Positions 1 to 11,080 of a stretch of 64,000 nucleotides of DNA are shown in pieces; within the stretch, counting starts at the first letter, position 1, and the number at the start of each line of letters is the position of its first letter. Below the pieces are notes generated by a model, which saw only the letters and a list, made by a program, of their open reading frames with translations, searched no databases and was not told the origin of the DNA. Made by a program: the position numbers and the translations under genes. The DNA is from Ceratobasidium sp. AG-K (Eukaryota; Basidiomycota; Agaricomycetes; Cantharellales; Ceratobasidiaceae): NCBI GenBank assembly GCA_037039685.1, contig JAWNGF010000002.1, positions 3,100,001 through 3,164,000 on the forward strand. Direction: 5' to 3'.

Positions 1-1499
1 GAAAGCAAAGTATTATCGCCTTTGAAGGCAAGCCAAGAGGAGATATTCACCTCGTCTTGGACCCCGCCTCATCAAACGCCTACGTCATCATGCCCCTAAA
101 CTTCCCAAGACCGAAAACAAGAAAAGTCTCACGAGGAGATGGGCAAGGAAAAATTAGACTCAATTCTAGGAGCCATGGGCTGCGCTCGGGCGAGAAGCTC
201 GAGCGCAAAACGCGAGCCAGACATGGTCACATGAAGTGCTACCACGCATCAGTCCTCGCCTCAGAAGCTCCCCGAGTACAAGGGGAGGTGGTGCCGTTCA
301 GAGACGGTCATTAGAACAACCGAGACTCGCAGCGTAATAGTCTGCAAGACAGCCAGCGTCATATTTGTACTGCTACATGCAAAATTCCGGCCAGATCTCG
401 GATATCCAGGTGTCAGTCGATGTCAGGGGGATAGGGCGTGTCCAGTGAGCACCACCCGACAGTCGACCTCACCGGGATCACACCTCCTCGCCATCAGCGG
501 CGCAACAGAAAGCAGCAAGGGGTGCATAAACCCACATGCGGTAACAATGGCACGGAGCCGGCGCTGGGGGTACCGAGGACCATGGGCAGACTCGGACGCG
601 ATGCGTGGAATGCGTCAGGGGCAACCCCACCCCCTCGTCTTGCGGGTCATTGGGAGATAATGTCCAGCCCGTGCGTACGAGCGCGAGGGCGTGTGGTGAT
701 GGTTAAGAGACTGAAAATTGGGAGAAAAGAGCGTGCCCATTGTGGTTGAGGAAAAGAGAGAAAGCGAGAAGACAGGGGCATATATAAGCCATTTGGTCAG
801 GGCAGGTGGTGCATTCAGTCACACAATCGCCCGGCGCTTCGCCACAAATCGCAGATGGAACTTGCCAGTACCCGCAGTGCTCCTCACGCGCGCTCGAAAC
901 AATGCAACCATCAAAAGGGACTGCCTCAAGCTCAGTATTAAGATTTTGTCGTGAGTTTGTTATTGTACGGGAAACGCACCAATGTGTAGAGACATCAAAC
1001 TCCTCGGATCCTCGGTAATGTAGTCAGTTGCTTGGCCTACACCCCACGACCGGGAGCAGTCTGAACGAATATTCCAATAATAATCTCATGATAATTATAC
1101 TCATTGCAATTCGCACCTGTAACTTATTTATATTTTAGATTAGTTTTACGTTTGGTTGGGAATTATCCAGCCCGAAGTGGGCGGAGTGCGGGGCGTCGTA
1201 GGCACGAATATACAAATTGAGAAGCTCATTTAGGCTATTGGTTAGGCCATAAACCGAATCATGGTTGTAGATAAGTGAGTTCATGCGATTAAGACGTTGT
1301 GCGGCGAGACATTCCCCAACCAGCTACCCGATTCGTAGATAAAAGGAAACGCACTCATTCAGATCTTCTCAACGACAACTTGGGTTTGGGCTTGGGCTAA
1401 CTTCAAGCCTGACATTCGTCAAACAGAGGTGATAGGGATGCTCGCTCACTCAATTAACCCTTCTTTCTCACTCAGGTAAGGAGGCTGGACTCGGGGAAG
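1..1499. other. No recognisable gene; TATA-like box near 781
   Basis: I recognise no protein family in this stretch. Its open frames are short, overlapping and arginine/proline-rich. A TATATAA string at 781-787 could be a promoter element, but no convincing coding exon follows it. The stretch from about 1020 to 1480 is AT-richer and looks like plain intergenic sequence downstream of the receptor gene on the minus strand. I searched by eye for a short pheromone-precursor ORF ending in a CaaX box, as expected near a STE3 receptor, and did not find one. Confidence 0.4.
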
Positions 1500-2750
1500 T
1501 CACGACCGGTTTGCGAGCTGGTATGATGCTATCCGTACTGGATGCAGTTCAGTGTTGGTTTGGATGCACTCTAATATTACGCAAGACACGTACCTCAGAG
1601 GTAGCACCGCTGTCTCCTCGGCTATGGTATGGAATAGGCACGCCTTGATCCAGGTGAACGCGTCCTTGTATACCACGATGGTTCTGCTATCAAATCCAAT
1701 GTATCCAAAAAAAAAACACGACTGACGCGAATGGCACAAATTACCAGGCAACCATGTGGAGTGCCCAGAAAAACTCAGGCATAGATTCCTGGGGTACCAG
1801 AGAAATCTCCAGCCAGTTTTCGTGGACGGCCGCCCAGGAATCCCATGGTTGACGACCAAACTGAAACATGGTGCCCAGTCCAAACAACGACATTGCTGTA
1901 GTAAAGGTCATCTGGGTGATCGCTAACGAACCAAGGCGAAGGCAGGGACCGGACGCAGGCATCGATTTCGTATATCACGGGGCTTGCTGAAACTTAGCTC
2001 GGCGATGAATAAGCCAGCGCAGCACCACTCCTAAACGGGGGCTAAGACTTATTATCACTCGGGACATCATGATATTTACCCGAGTATACTGATCCAATCA
2101 AAGAAAGCAAGAGCGGAGGGATGCTGACGATGAATAAAGAGGGAATAGATATATGAATATGCTATTTAGAATGCAAATCAAACCTCGATCCTCCGAGTGA
2201 CAGGATGGACGTACTGGAGTACAATCAAACCCCTCCTCACTCATGAATCGGCGTCCTTGAACGACAAGGTCTGCACCAACCTGGTCAATGGCTGCATGAG
2301 GTCATGGGGAATCGGCTTACGCAGGGCTATGACTATAGTAGGTAACACCAAACACATCCCAATCTCCAACCTCATGTGCTGACGCCTGTATCTTGAGCCG
2401 AAAGTTCTGTGGTGCGGGGCGGATACTCGTGCTAGACGCCAGTTCATGCATGAAATCGAAGCTGGGACACCAATGTTCCCACCAATGACGATCTTTGTAG
2501 CTATGCATGAGTCAGTTTGTTAGGCTGCTGTGATGACCCAGGGAGCTATGCCAACGTCGCACCAGACCCCGCACTGCACTGTAACATTGTCACGCCATAT
2601 GATACCGTTGAGTCCTTGAGCGATATTGCATCCGGCAAGCCAGAAGATCAGCGAGATTATGCACACATTGTGCTTCTTCCAGTGCCATGGCAGATGGATG
2701 AGAAAAAGTAGGGCGCTAATGAAACCGACAATGGAAAGCTCGACTCTCAT
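1500..2750 (-). CDS. STE3-like a-factor pheromone receptor (7TM GPCR), spliced
   Basis: Family D GPCR that would sense a farnesylated pheromone peptide at the plasma membrane. The N-terminal exon starts at 2750 with a hydrophobic helix followed by LPWHWKKHN, then a second helix with GLNGIIW and a VWCDVG end, which is the TM1-TM2 layout of basidiomycete STE3 receptors. A second exon (about 2505-2245) carries ATKIVIGGNIGVPASISCMN and a following TM segment. Further on (about 1960-1740) comes a segment with RQPWDSWAAVHENW, matching the family's conserved P(W)xxWxxxHxNF stretch between TM6 and TM7. The end, near 1700-1600, has FFFGYIGFDS...YKDAFTW, like the TM7/cytoplasmic junction. Splice joins were not all resolved; the donor after the VWCDVG exon is not obviously canonical, so degradation is possible. 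Whether it belongs to a mating-type locus or is one of the non-mating STE3-like receptors cannot be told here. Confidence 0.72.
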
Positions 2751-3334
2751 ACTCGGGACGAGAAGCCCGGTATATCGAAGCGTAGTGCGCCAGAGGAAGT
2801 CGATATGTGAAACGTGACTTGAATCGACGAAAAGAAGATAAGAACGAAAAGTGGGAGATATAATATATGGTTCCAGCTTTGGAATGGGTGTCGATTTGTA
2901 GTGGCGTATTTGTTTACACTTTGATCGACGCTAATTGCTTAGGCTGGTGTCCGGTTACGTGCTTTGGCCTGGACGTTGCTTGGACACGATCACCGATCGA
3001 TCACAGCACGACTAGGCGCTGGCTATAATTGCAGTATGTCTGTTCTGGCAATCTGCTCCTAGTGTGCCGGCAACGCGTGGCTTTTTTGTGCCGAGCTGGC
3101 GCGTATCATCATCCGGCCCTCTCGACCGGGCGCGCCTCGGCCTCGTCTAGCGCGCTGCCTAGTAAAGCACCTATCTGGATTGTTATCCCATCAGCGATTC
3201 TGTGCTTCGGGCGGTAGATTGCCAAATACTCTCGGGGACACCACATTCGATACGTGCAATCGTACCAGTCACTAAAATGAATAAATGGCTTGCGTCAAGA
3301 GTGCGGACTCCTCACCTCTCAGCTCCTTCTCAAC
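2751..3334. promoter_or_regulatory. Divergent intergenic region between STE3-like receptor and glycosyltransferase
   Basis: This interval of about 580 bp separates the minus-strand receptor start from the plus-strand glycosyltransferase start and must hold both promoters. The last 30 bases before the ATG are CT-rich (CCTCACCTCTCAGCTCCTTC), a pyrimidine tract typical of fungal transcription start regions. The second glycosyltransferase has an equivalent tract before its ATG. Confidence 0.4.
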
Positions 3335-5179
3335 ATGTCTATTGAACAAACGTTGAAGCACGTCGTTTTTCTTACGATGCCATCATGGGGTGTGTGTCTT
3401 TAATTATTTCAAGGTCCGGCGTTGACAGGTTACAGGCCATCTGCGTCCATCCATCAGGTTCTCCCTTCAGCTTGCCGAAAGGTTTCCCGACTTGTTCGTT
3501 TGTACGTCTCTCTTTCCTAAACCGGGCCTTACTAACAACCAATAGCCGTATTTGTTTACGGTCCTAAGCTCGCCCAAGCACAGGAGTACTTCCAATCCAT
3601 CACCTCACGACACACAAAGAGGATCCACCTCGTTCCCTCGCCTGACTCGACCGGACCGGCTGTCGCGGCACCCAATGCGCTCCAAATCTTCGCCATACTC
3701 CGAGAATCCTTTCAAGCTTGGATTGCCGCTCAACTAGAGGCCCACACGACTGAAGTGCAAGGATTGCTCGTCGGTCGTCCGAGTTGGATAATTGAAGACT
3801 TATTTGGCGGGGGTATGACGTTGGGGTGTGGGCTCCCGGTTGTTGTGTGGTGGTTGGGTACGGCTGCTTCACTTATTTCGTGAGTCTATATTTGGACAAG
3901 ACGTTGTCTTCGACGCTTACATCGTTCTAGGCACGTTGGGAACGAGGAGAATGGTCGTGGGTCACGGATATTCGAGATCATGGCCGAACGCCAGGCTAAA
4001 GGCGAGATGATCGGGCCTGAAAATGTGTCCGACGTGTTTCTCAAGGTACGCCCTCTTCCTCCCTTTTCAGCCATACTCAATCCGAGTCGATAGGAACTCT
4101 CGGATCGGCTGGTATGCGTACCCGGCCTGCCTGCCCTCTACGAGCACGAGCAATTTCCCCAATTGATGCCATTTGTTCCGGCGTTCACGACGTTTTTGAT
4201 CCCACGCTGGATCAACTTCATCAAGAACGTTGAGCATGTGATTTGCTGTACTGCCTTTGAGATGGTTCGTCCCACCTCCTCAATGTACCCTAGTACTAAG
4301 CACACGACAGGAACCCATCTCGGCCGCGGCACTGGTCAACGCTTTATCCAAACCCATTATACCTTTCTTTGTTGGCCCAGCCGTCGACCTCCCTCCCACT
4401 GCTACCTCCAATACAACTACCTCACCGGTCACGGAGTTCCTGGACCGCGCATATACAGACCTTGGTCCTCACTCTGTCGTTTACATCGCATTCGGGTCAT
4501 TGTTCTTCCCTCTCCCCGAGTCATTGGGTCATCTGAAGATCATTGTCGAGGAGATCTTGGCCAGTGGATCGAGGATTGTGTTTTCGCTCCCCAAGACGAG
4601 CGGGGTGGATCAAGGCTGGGTAGATGGGCTCGTTCAGGGTGGAGGGGCGATTTTCCCCGAGTGGACGGAGCAGACGCGGGTACTTGAGCACCCGGTATGT
4701 CAATCACGTTTGACGATCTAGATAGCGCTGACAAGAGGGTAGTCAATCTACTACTTCCTCTCGCACGGAGGTTGGAACTCCACAACTGAAGCAATCGTTC
4801 GTGGTGTGCCGATTATCTTTTGGCCCTTTGGCGTAAGCACTGTCTTTACCTTGAATCCGTAACGTAACAACTTTGACAGGGTGACCAACCAACCGACGCG
4901 CTCCAAATCGCTACGGTGCACGATTGCGGATTTGAGTTGCTTCAGGTCCGAACCGGCCCTGCTCGTAAGGTCGCGTACCGGGCTGGAGCAAATGTAGTCA
5001 TTCACGGCACAGACGAAGCGGTTAGAGAGGAGATTCAGCATGTGTTGAAGGTGTGCAAGGGTCCGAGGGGGGATCTACAGCGCATGAACGCGAGGGTGTT
5101 GGGCAAGGTATTGGCCGGAAGTGTGTGCGCGAATGTGGATTTGGAGAGGTTGGGGGAGGTGCTGGGGTTAGGCGCTTAG
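3335..5179 (+). CDS. UDP-glycosyltransferase family 1 (copy 1), multi-exon
   Basis: GT-B fold transferase that would move a sugar from UDP-sugar to a small lipophilic acceptor in the cytoplasm. It starts with MSIEQTLKHVVFLTMPSWGH, the N-terminal Rossmann strand with the catalytic-type His at the exon 1/2 junction (intron from 3390). Exons continue through [48 protein letters not shown] and a large exon with VVYIAFGS. The nucleotide-binding signature comes late: [17 protein letters not shown] then FWPF|GDQPTDA, interrupted by an intron, as in UGTs. The protein ends in LGEVLGLGA. Each intron is about 50 bp with GT-AG ends. Overall size (about 500 residues) fits the family. A close paralogue lies at 11081-12943 in the same orientation, with a lectin-phospholipase gene between them on the other strand. 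The acceptor is unknown; sterol, terpenoid or xenobiotic glycosylation are all possible. Confidence 0.85.
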
Positions 5180-6051
5180 GCTGGCTGGAACATGCGGGTT
5201 GTTCTCATACCCTGTATGCTCTTGGTTACCGGTACCTCGGCAGTCGTGTATTTAGCTAAATATCCCCTGCTCAAGGTCTGTTTAATGGATTTCGGAACAT
5301 ATTAGATACATGTGCATAGCCAATACAGACAACCCGCAATTACTATCTACATACACCATTTTGTATTTCAAAAGGCCGCCCGACGACTGGCGCGTTGTGA
5401 CCATTATCGAGCGAAGAATATGCCAATAAAGACTGGTATCAGGCAGCTAGGAGGTTACATGCGTTCAGCTTATCTGTTAGTGGCTATACCACAGCTGCCA
5501 CTTTGCAAGACAAGGGAATTAATAATGCATTGATGGAGATAAATGACATGAAGTGGGTGTTTGTGAGCTTGAGCACCCAGTAAATAACGCAGCACCATTA
5601 CGAGACCGCTCTCCAATAGCGAATGGACGTCAGAGCCTGCAGAGACGTCCATCCAGTCTCGGAAGTAGGGTCCGCAACGTGCAGGCGGCGTTTCCACCTA
5701 ACGACCACTTTTAACGGAGCCACGTACCGGACTTGGTACTTCAAGAGACGACCACCGCCCGTCTCGCCCCGAGTCTGCCGTATTCCGTTTATGTTTCCCG
5801 CTTACCTTCACTTCCCGTGAACTACCTGTCATCCTGTTTGGCGGCCCAACCCGCCACTCCTACTTGCGTCTCGGCGCCCCAGATTCCTGACGGTAGGCTA
5901 GCCGGCCACACTTCTCTCCCCATATTGATCTGTTTCTCCTTCACGTACGTACAGTCTTGGCACGTATATATACACATATGTTTCCTCTGAGACAGCAGAC
6001 TCGTAGCGGCGCAACACGGACCACCGAAGGCGAACAGGAATACATTGGGTT
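5180..6051. other. Intergenic, nothing recognised
   Basis: This is the tail-to-tail interval between the glycosyltransferase (+) and the lectin-phospholipase gene (-). It must contain both 3' UTRs. I see no protein family, repeat or RNA structure worth naming. Confidence 0.5.
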
Positions 6052-8649
6052 TTACGATTCCCTCGATGAATAGGGATAGCAGCAAAGCACAGATTTAGCG
6101 CGGGGATTAGCACAGTATGGTTTGATCACAAGGCGCCATAGTGCGACGCCACCAGTTGCGGCAGCGGTGAGTGTTATACAGAAGAAACCGAATCGAGAAC
6201 CCCCTTTGTATCGATTTACCTGCGTAAGCCTGGCAGGGAACATGTTGAGACGATCTCGACAAACCTTCAGGCCGTTGTGAAGCGAAAGGTCAGGAGGCTG
6301 TGCATCTTCAACGCGCGGCCAGCCAGCATTGCCATAACCGTACCAACGGGCACGCGGAAGGTAATCGTTACTTTCCATGTATCGTACCACCGAGGCGTGG
6401 ATATAGATAGGGTCATCTTTATTGGCATTGACAATCGCTCTCCCGGACTTCGCATTTGGGCTATGAGAACAACATTAGCCATTGTAATTGGGTGTTCGAA
6501 CCGACTTACAAGTGCTGCGCAATGGGCCCATACTTGGAAGGGACTCCCATGGCTTTGCGACAAACTCCGAAATATTCTAGGAAGTTCCAAAGGAGAGATA
6601 ATTCAATGGAGTCATGGGTGTCGTTAACCATGTCCACTTTGTCCAACTTGATAGACTCCTGTGATGGATCCGCTGACACGATCTCTCCGTCATTCTTTGC
6701 TGGTGGACATTCGATAACACCATCCTTCCGGTACTCCTTGAGGGTGGTATGATCGAATAAGATCCCTGTCTTACAGTCCTCGATTTGTCTAACCATCCAG
6801 CGAAGACTAATGTTACTCAGCATGCTGCTAGGTTGGTCCTTGCTTGTATCGGCCCCCGCCGAGCCTCCACCGACGTCACAATGTTCACCACGGAACCATA
6901 CTTCCCGGACATCTTGTACTTTCCAATCGGTTTTACTGTGATCCCATAGACTAGGGAGGAAACTCCCACGACGCTCGTCGAGTGCTAATGCATGGCTGAT
7001 TTGGAGGTTAGCGAAATACAAATTTGCGCAAAATGCAGCTCAACTGACCGAAATACCATGATACTAGGGTTATTGCTGATATGCGGAAACTTATCCCCGC
7101 CAAACAAACCTAGTTAACCGGGATGTATGATCAGAGCCATAGAAATGCTAAATATGGGGCCAAACCTACCAACACTGGCGACGGTATCCCTGCGGTAGAA
7201 CCAAGCAACATTAGACTGCTGTCGGGAACTGGGAGCTCGGTTATCGTACCAGACACCAACGAAGTCCACCCAAACCGGCACACAAAAGGTTTTCTTGAAT
7301 TCTTCGGGTTTTGGGTGGTCGGTGCGCACCCACTTGGGCAGGTGAAGTCTGTTCGTCCCGTTTTTCTCCCCGTGCTCGTATACCTCGTACGCAAACGGTA
7401 CGTGCTCTACGAAGAGCTGTTCATATTAAGTGGGATGGAAAGCAACGAGACCTACCAAGGTTATGGGCGGGGAGCAATCCAACCTAGGGGAAATGGTTAG
7501 ATTTGCACCGGAGTGGGCGGAATAACTTACGCTATGCAGCATCCCGGCTAGTGCGCGAGCGGTAAATGCACCCCGCGAGAAGCCGAATAGCACAATCCGA
7601 TCCCCAGCTGCAATTTTGATTAGATTGAAAATTTAGCAAACGCGATAATGCTCACCACGATAAGTTTGCATGAGAAACTTGTAGCCATCAATTACCTATT
7701 AGCCTACAATCAGCCAACTCCGAGTTTTTGCTCCAAACGAAACCCACATGCTGGTAGAGAAACCTATATGCATGGGTTGGTAGATAATTAACGCTCGACG
7801 GTAGACGCACCATGCCGTAGCCTGATCTACAACTGAATAAAATGAAAGCCTGACAGGGGCCGTCAACCCAGGAGGGAGGTAGGTCCCCACTCCGGTCTGA
7901 GGCATAACACATGAGCGCATTTACTGGTGTAAGTTCTTGTAACTAATACCTGATAATAGACCTAAGATAAAGTCATGGTCAAACCTAGCGTATTAGGAAA
8001 TCACGTAGCGTACCATTTGCCTCTGTGGGTCATCCTTCCTCAGGAGATCGACAAGCTTTACTACATTGGTGTTCTGCTCGTTGAATGAGTTACTCCATCG
8101 ACTACCTTAGCCCATTTGAACTTGCCTTGTCGCTAAAATGATTTGATGTACCGTCAAAGCATAGTATCAATGTACGCTAGATACTTTGTATGAATATGTT
8201 GATTAGCAGTCAGGAGTATACAAACTTACAGACTCAAGTGGTTTCATTGTCAAGAAACGATAAGGATTCCTGCTCGTCGGATTGTCCCGGTCGTCAAGTT
8301 TAATTCGCTCACGAAGGTGGACATGTGCTGGTTGGTAGTTGCCGGCGAGGTCCAACAGTTGTCCCGTCAGAACATCAGAGTTCTCCTCCATCACAAACCG
8401 TTCTCCAGTAGCCTGGAAGGAATTTCGCCCCCACTCGAACTTGCCATCGTCGTTTCCTAGTACGGCCGAGAGGTTGAACTGGAGATCGGTCTTATACTTG
8501 CATGAGAGCTCATTATTGCTCCCACGCCCTTTCGCTTCGATGATGAAGTTGGGATCATCTTTGTCCGAGGCAATGGCGAATTGATAGTCGTAATTGGCGT
8601 CATCTTTAGCTCGGCAGAGCTTGCAATTGTCACGGCCAGATAGAAACAT
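6052..8649 (-). CDS. CVNH (cyanovirin-like lectin) - DUF2235/Tle1-like phospholipase fusion
   Basis: The first exon (8649-8230) encodes a cyanovirin-N-like domain: CKLC near the start, then LQFNLSAVLGNDDGKFEWG and, about 45 residues on, VHLRERIKLDD, the repeating pattern of CVNH lectins. It joins in phase through a 53-bp intron (8229-8177) to RTLILCFDGTSNHFSDK, the first motif of DUF2235, the alpha/beta-hydrolase domain shared with type VI secretion Tle1 phospholipases. A GC-AG intron (8125-8074) leads to NTNVVKLVDLLRKDDPQRQM, then VYYQ, TGVGTYLPPGL, DGYKFLMQTY and the nucleophile elbow DRIVLFGFSRGAFTARALAGM. Later exons have FCVPVWVDFVGVWDTVASVG, HALALDERR and EVWFRGEHCDVGGGS, which carry the acid and His of the expected triad. 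The C-terminus has a hydrophobic stretch (FFCITLTAAATGGVALW). No signal peptide is visible. The likely role is a glycan-targeted lipase or esterase. The DUF2235 call is firm, the CVNH call moderate. Confidence 0.78.
8074..8125 (-). other. GC-AG intron (GCAAGT donor)
   Basis: The exon ending in the codons for SDK is followed by GCAAGT, and the intron ends in GAGCAG before AACACC. Removing these 52 bases joins SDK to NTNVVKL in phase and restores the family motif, while reading through meets stops. GCAAGT is the usual sequence of functional GC donors. Confidence 0.75.
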
Positions 8650-10209
8650 GGCAAAGACAAGCTACCGTTGGAATGCTACAACAGTAGATGGGGCACGATA
8701 GTGATGGGAGACCAGGTAGTGTCTAAGGTACAACCACAATGACTGAAGGAACGGCTTCAATAAGTTGGAACCGGGGCAAGTAGACGCGTGCAGCCATTGC
8801 TGTGCCTGAGGTCGAGACATCGTTGGTCAGCTGGTGGGTGTATCGAGCGCCAGGGTGAGAGACTTTGGCTTATGAATGGTGAATTTAGTTATCGCAGCTA
8901 GCCTGGTTAGGTCCGGTTTGTATTGGTTGAGAGCGCTTGCTGCAGAAGGCGGTGTTCCAGACGCTGATATGAGCCTGATTGGCGCTCGCCAGGGGTAAGC
9001 CATCCACTCTGTATCTCAACACAAGCTATGAAGTGGCTCTGCAAGGCCGCCGCTTACCTTGCTGCTGCTGGGTTAGACTGTGGATTTATGTTATGGTAGT
9101 ATTCATACCGTTGTGAGCACTGCTTGATCGGCGTGCCTGGTGGTGTATGTCAGGCCGGTAGTTGAATCACAGCAATAAACCAAGAACATGACATGGTTAA
9201 ACGAAGCTAATACTCCTTAAGGGCAAACAATGACCGATAAAATGAAGGAAATATGCAGGTTATGCGTAGCATTATCCGAGAGGCAGAAGGGAATTTCGTT
9301 TTGAATAAACGCGCGGTAAATCATCAAGCACTGGTAACCTTGGAAGCTCAATCCTACTCAGCACTCAGAGGTGTGTTTACCTTCCCAAATGCTCCTAACC
9401 ATCAGTGGCCCAGCCGTGGTTGGTGTGTCGATATGCGCCTGGTCTCCAAATGGTTCTCGAGGGATAAATTGAAAGACCATTGCGCATATTGTGGATGAGG
9501 AAGTACCCGTCGCAAACTAGAATTTACTTGAGCTTTACCCACGGAGACCGCAATAACGCACGCTAGGGCTGCACTTGGGGTACAAGGCTGTTCGCGTGAC
9601 GTGGCTTCATCTCTCGATTGTAAAGGGAATATTCGTGGGCTCGAGCACTCTTTAGGTGATACAATACTAGCGCGGTACCTTTCTACAATTGAGTATATCA
9701 GGTTTGACGCACTCCCTCAATGAGCCGACCGGGGCTGCGTGTGCGGCTTAATGTCGTAGTATCGGCGCTTAGGAAGCGAGGTTGCGCACTGCAACAGTAA
9801 AGCGTACTAGCACTTTGTATAGTCTCCGCGGGGCTTTCTTAACGAAAGAAAAACTGCGTTCTAATTCGAATCGAATTTAGGTAGTGTAAAGGCCTTGCAG
9901 TAGCAAGGTGACTCGGTCAATATAGTGCATACATCAGTGCGTAGTCTATATCTATTACCAATTGATAGTCACTCTTGAAGCATATTCTGCACTCCCCGGT
10001 TCACATTTCTACTGTTCTGCCTTGGATTTAATGCTAGAGCGCGCATACATTCGCGGTGATACATTACTGAGCTCGCCGAGCGCTCGAAAACACCCTAAAT
10101 ACGATGTTATATGCGACCCCGAGAGTGCTTCCAACAGCCGCAAGCAACGGCATCTTTCTTGTTACATGCTGACTCGGATAGCGCCAGTCGGTTCATGACA
10201 GGATCAGGT
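8650..10209. other. Intergenic with degenerate repeated segments
   Basis: No intact gene is seen. Two stretches (about 9320-9380 and 9960-10010) show weak similarity at DNA and conceptual protein level (both read VTLEA..YSAL), suggesting an old diverged duplication. The 5' flank of the minus-strand lectin-phospholipase gene (from 8650) must contain its promoter, but I see no clear core element. Confidence 0.35.
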
Positions 10210-10695
10210 TGCGTGCCTCAATGGTTGTCTTTTAACGACAATAAAGATTTAGCAAACTGCATGTGCCCTAGTGGGCCACTCATTCGAAAGGAAAATAAGC
10301 TACAAAGGGGATCTGGGAGAGAAGAGATCACCAAGAGACCGTGACAGAAGTAGTTGAGGAGGCCACGTGGCCCAATATTTTTTAAATAAGATTATTACGA
10401 GCTATATGCACACTATGGGCAAACCGCTCAGCCACAAAGACGGAGTCTGCAGAAGGGTAAAGAAGAATGGAGACTACCCGGATGTTGTTACAGGGAAGGG
10501 AGAGACGACTAGAAGGCGTCACGTGGCTCAATTTTTTTGACTACATATTTGACAGGCTACGTAAACACAGGGTCAATCACTCATCCCGACGGGAAACGTA
10601 CAGAGGAAGCGTCGGAAGTCAGAGCCAAGCACGGTAGAGAACATGAAGGACGGAGAGCTGAGGGGCCTAAGGGCGCCACGTGGCTCAATATCACT
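10210..10695 (+). repeat. Tandem ~156-bp repeat with CACGTGG-CTCAAT boxes
   Basis: Three copies of a CACGTGGCYCAAT box start at 10364, 10520 and 10677, that is 156 and 157 bp apart. A degenerate fourth (GCGTGCCTCAAT) lies near 10210, about 154 bp upstream of the first. Intervening DNA is similar between units (an AT-rich run after the box, then a purine-rich run before the next), so this is a diverged tandem repeat rather than isolated boxes. CACGTG is a classic bHLH (E-box) site. The array ends about 390 bp upstream of the second glycosyltransferase start. Confidence 0.65.
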
Positions 10696-11010
10696 TTCGA
10701 TCTTATCATGTTTTGACCTGGCGACCAGAACGCGACCTGGTTCTGGCTACATTTACAGAATGTATTTTCTAACGAGCTCTTTCTGGGTTAACGGTCCGTG
10801 ACTATTTTTGCCCCCAACTGGCACGTCCCTTTAGCTCGGCATTCTCGGAAGGGCACTGCTAGGTCTGATCTCCCGCGTGTCCTGATACCGCGCCAATTGG
10901 AACCATCGCCCTGCCATCTTTACTGAATCGGAAAGCTATGCTTTGGGCGGCAGTTCCCCAACCCCTTCAATGGGTGGCACGCTCGAGGTGAGTAATCGTA
11001 CCAACCGGCA

Positions 11011-11080
11011 AATATAAGAAGCTAGCGTGAATAGCACATATTCCTCACCTTCCTCACCTTCCTCTCAGTTCCTTTTCACC
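11011..11080 (+). promoter_or_regulatory. Core promoter/5' leader of glycosyltransferase copy 2
   Basis: An ATATAAG string sits at about 11012-11018, some 60 bp before the ATG at 11081. It is followed by a pyrimidine-rich leader of repeated TTCCTCACC units, which resembles the leader before copy 1. Such CT-rich tracts commonly mark fungal start sites. Confidence 0.45.

Noticed and set aside
8126..8260. Lectin-phospholipase gene as two broken pieces
   Set aside because: Reading through gives stops, but a GT-AG intron and a GC-AG intron together join the parts in phase with all motifs intact.
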